64,000 bases of DNA from positions 89,635,631-89,699,630 of the forward strand of contig CM060318.1 of NCBI GenBank assembly GCA_030674155.1, in the 5' to 3' direction. Positions 63,930 through 64,000 of this stretch are shown in pieces. The notes below the pieces were generated by a model. The model was not told the origin of the DNA and ran no database searches. It saw only the letters and a program-made list of their open reading frames with translations. Source of the stretch: Stramonita haemastoma. Its lineage: Eukaryota > Mollusca > Gastropoda > Neogastropoda > Muricidae. The position numbers were made by a program, and so were the translations under genes. How positions within the stretch are numbered: the stretch's first letter is position 1; each line of letters starts with the position of its first letter.

Positions 63930-64000
63930 CTCTAGTGGTCAGAACATTGTGCTGGCAATTTGACGACCCGGGTTCAATTCCGGTCAAGGAGATTTTTCTC
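63930..64000 (+). mobile_element. SINE-A head, cut by window end
   Basis: AGTGGTCAGAACATTGTGCT and GACGACCCGGGTTCAATTCC are the A and B box region of a further SINE-A directly behind the preceding copy's tail. Confidence 0.85.

Overview
This is about 64 kb of an animal nuclear genome, most likely from a gastropod mollusc. The evidence is two intron-rich metazoan housekeeping genes, tRNA-headed SINE families with snail-type tails, very heavy dinucleotide and tetranucleotide microsatellite load, and a transposase remnant resembling the N-RAG-TP element known from Aplysia. No bacterial-type operons, rRNA genes, canonical stand-alone tRNA genes or CRISPR arrays are visible.

Only two cellular genes are supported, both on the minus strand. 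(1) VDAC (mitochondrial outer-membrane porin): six coding exons at 34791-34728, 34006-33872, 22889-22769, 19365-19255, 11448-11332 and 3327-3177. All junctions keep GT/AG and reading phase and encode residues 1-233; the last roughly 50 residues must lie left of position 1. (2) SAMD8 (SMSr, ceramide phosphoethanolamine synthase family): the last three coding exons at 62596-62479, 59652-59502 and 52111-51759. The SAM-domain and first membrane exons lie right of position 64000. The 17 kb between them (34.8-51.7 kb) is intergenic or VDAC 5' region and is mostly repeats.

Mobile DNA fills the introns and the gap. VDAC intron 2 carries a complete 5.73 kb Gypsy-type LTR retrotransposon (24602-30328) with 177-bp LTRs differing at one base and a 5-bp target duplication. 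A 776-bp LINE is inserted in its gag. A second piece of that RNase H-bearing LINE family is at 5.9-6.7 kb. An RTE-clade LINE (42973-45330) is open but for one stop. A second LINE family is at 54.1-55.97 kb and 13.35-14.1 kb, with further decayed RT fragments at 56.8-58.1 kb. A degenerate transposase with a RAG1-like N-terminal zinc region (8106-10014) lies 51 bp from a 427-bp MITE that has three relatives in the window. There are four SINE families, one of about 900 bp with perfect target duplications, a hAT-like element splitting a SINE, and two long dispersed repeats each present twice.

The most unusual signals are where tandem repeats meet splice sites. VDAC exon 3 is preceded by ten tandem 52-bp copies of its own 3' splice site and exon start. 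The SAMD8 exon ending at 59502 is followed by an array rich in donor-like GTGAGT motifs sharing a 13-bp core with the true donor. VDAC exon 6 has a CFTR-like (TG)11T4 acceptor tract. SAMD8 exon 62479-62596 is bracketed by complementary (UG)n and (CA)n tracts able to pair across the exon. All boundaries and family assignments come from reading the sequence, without alignment software.
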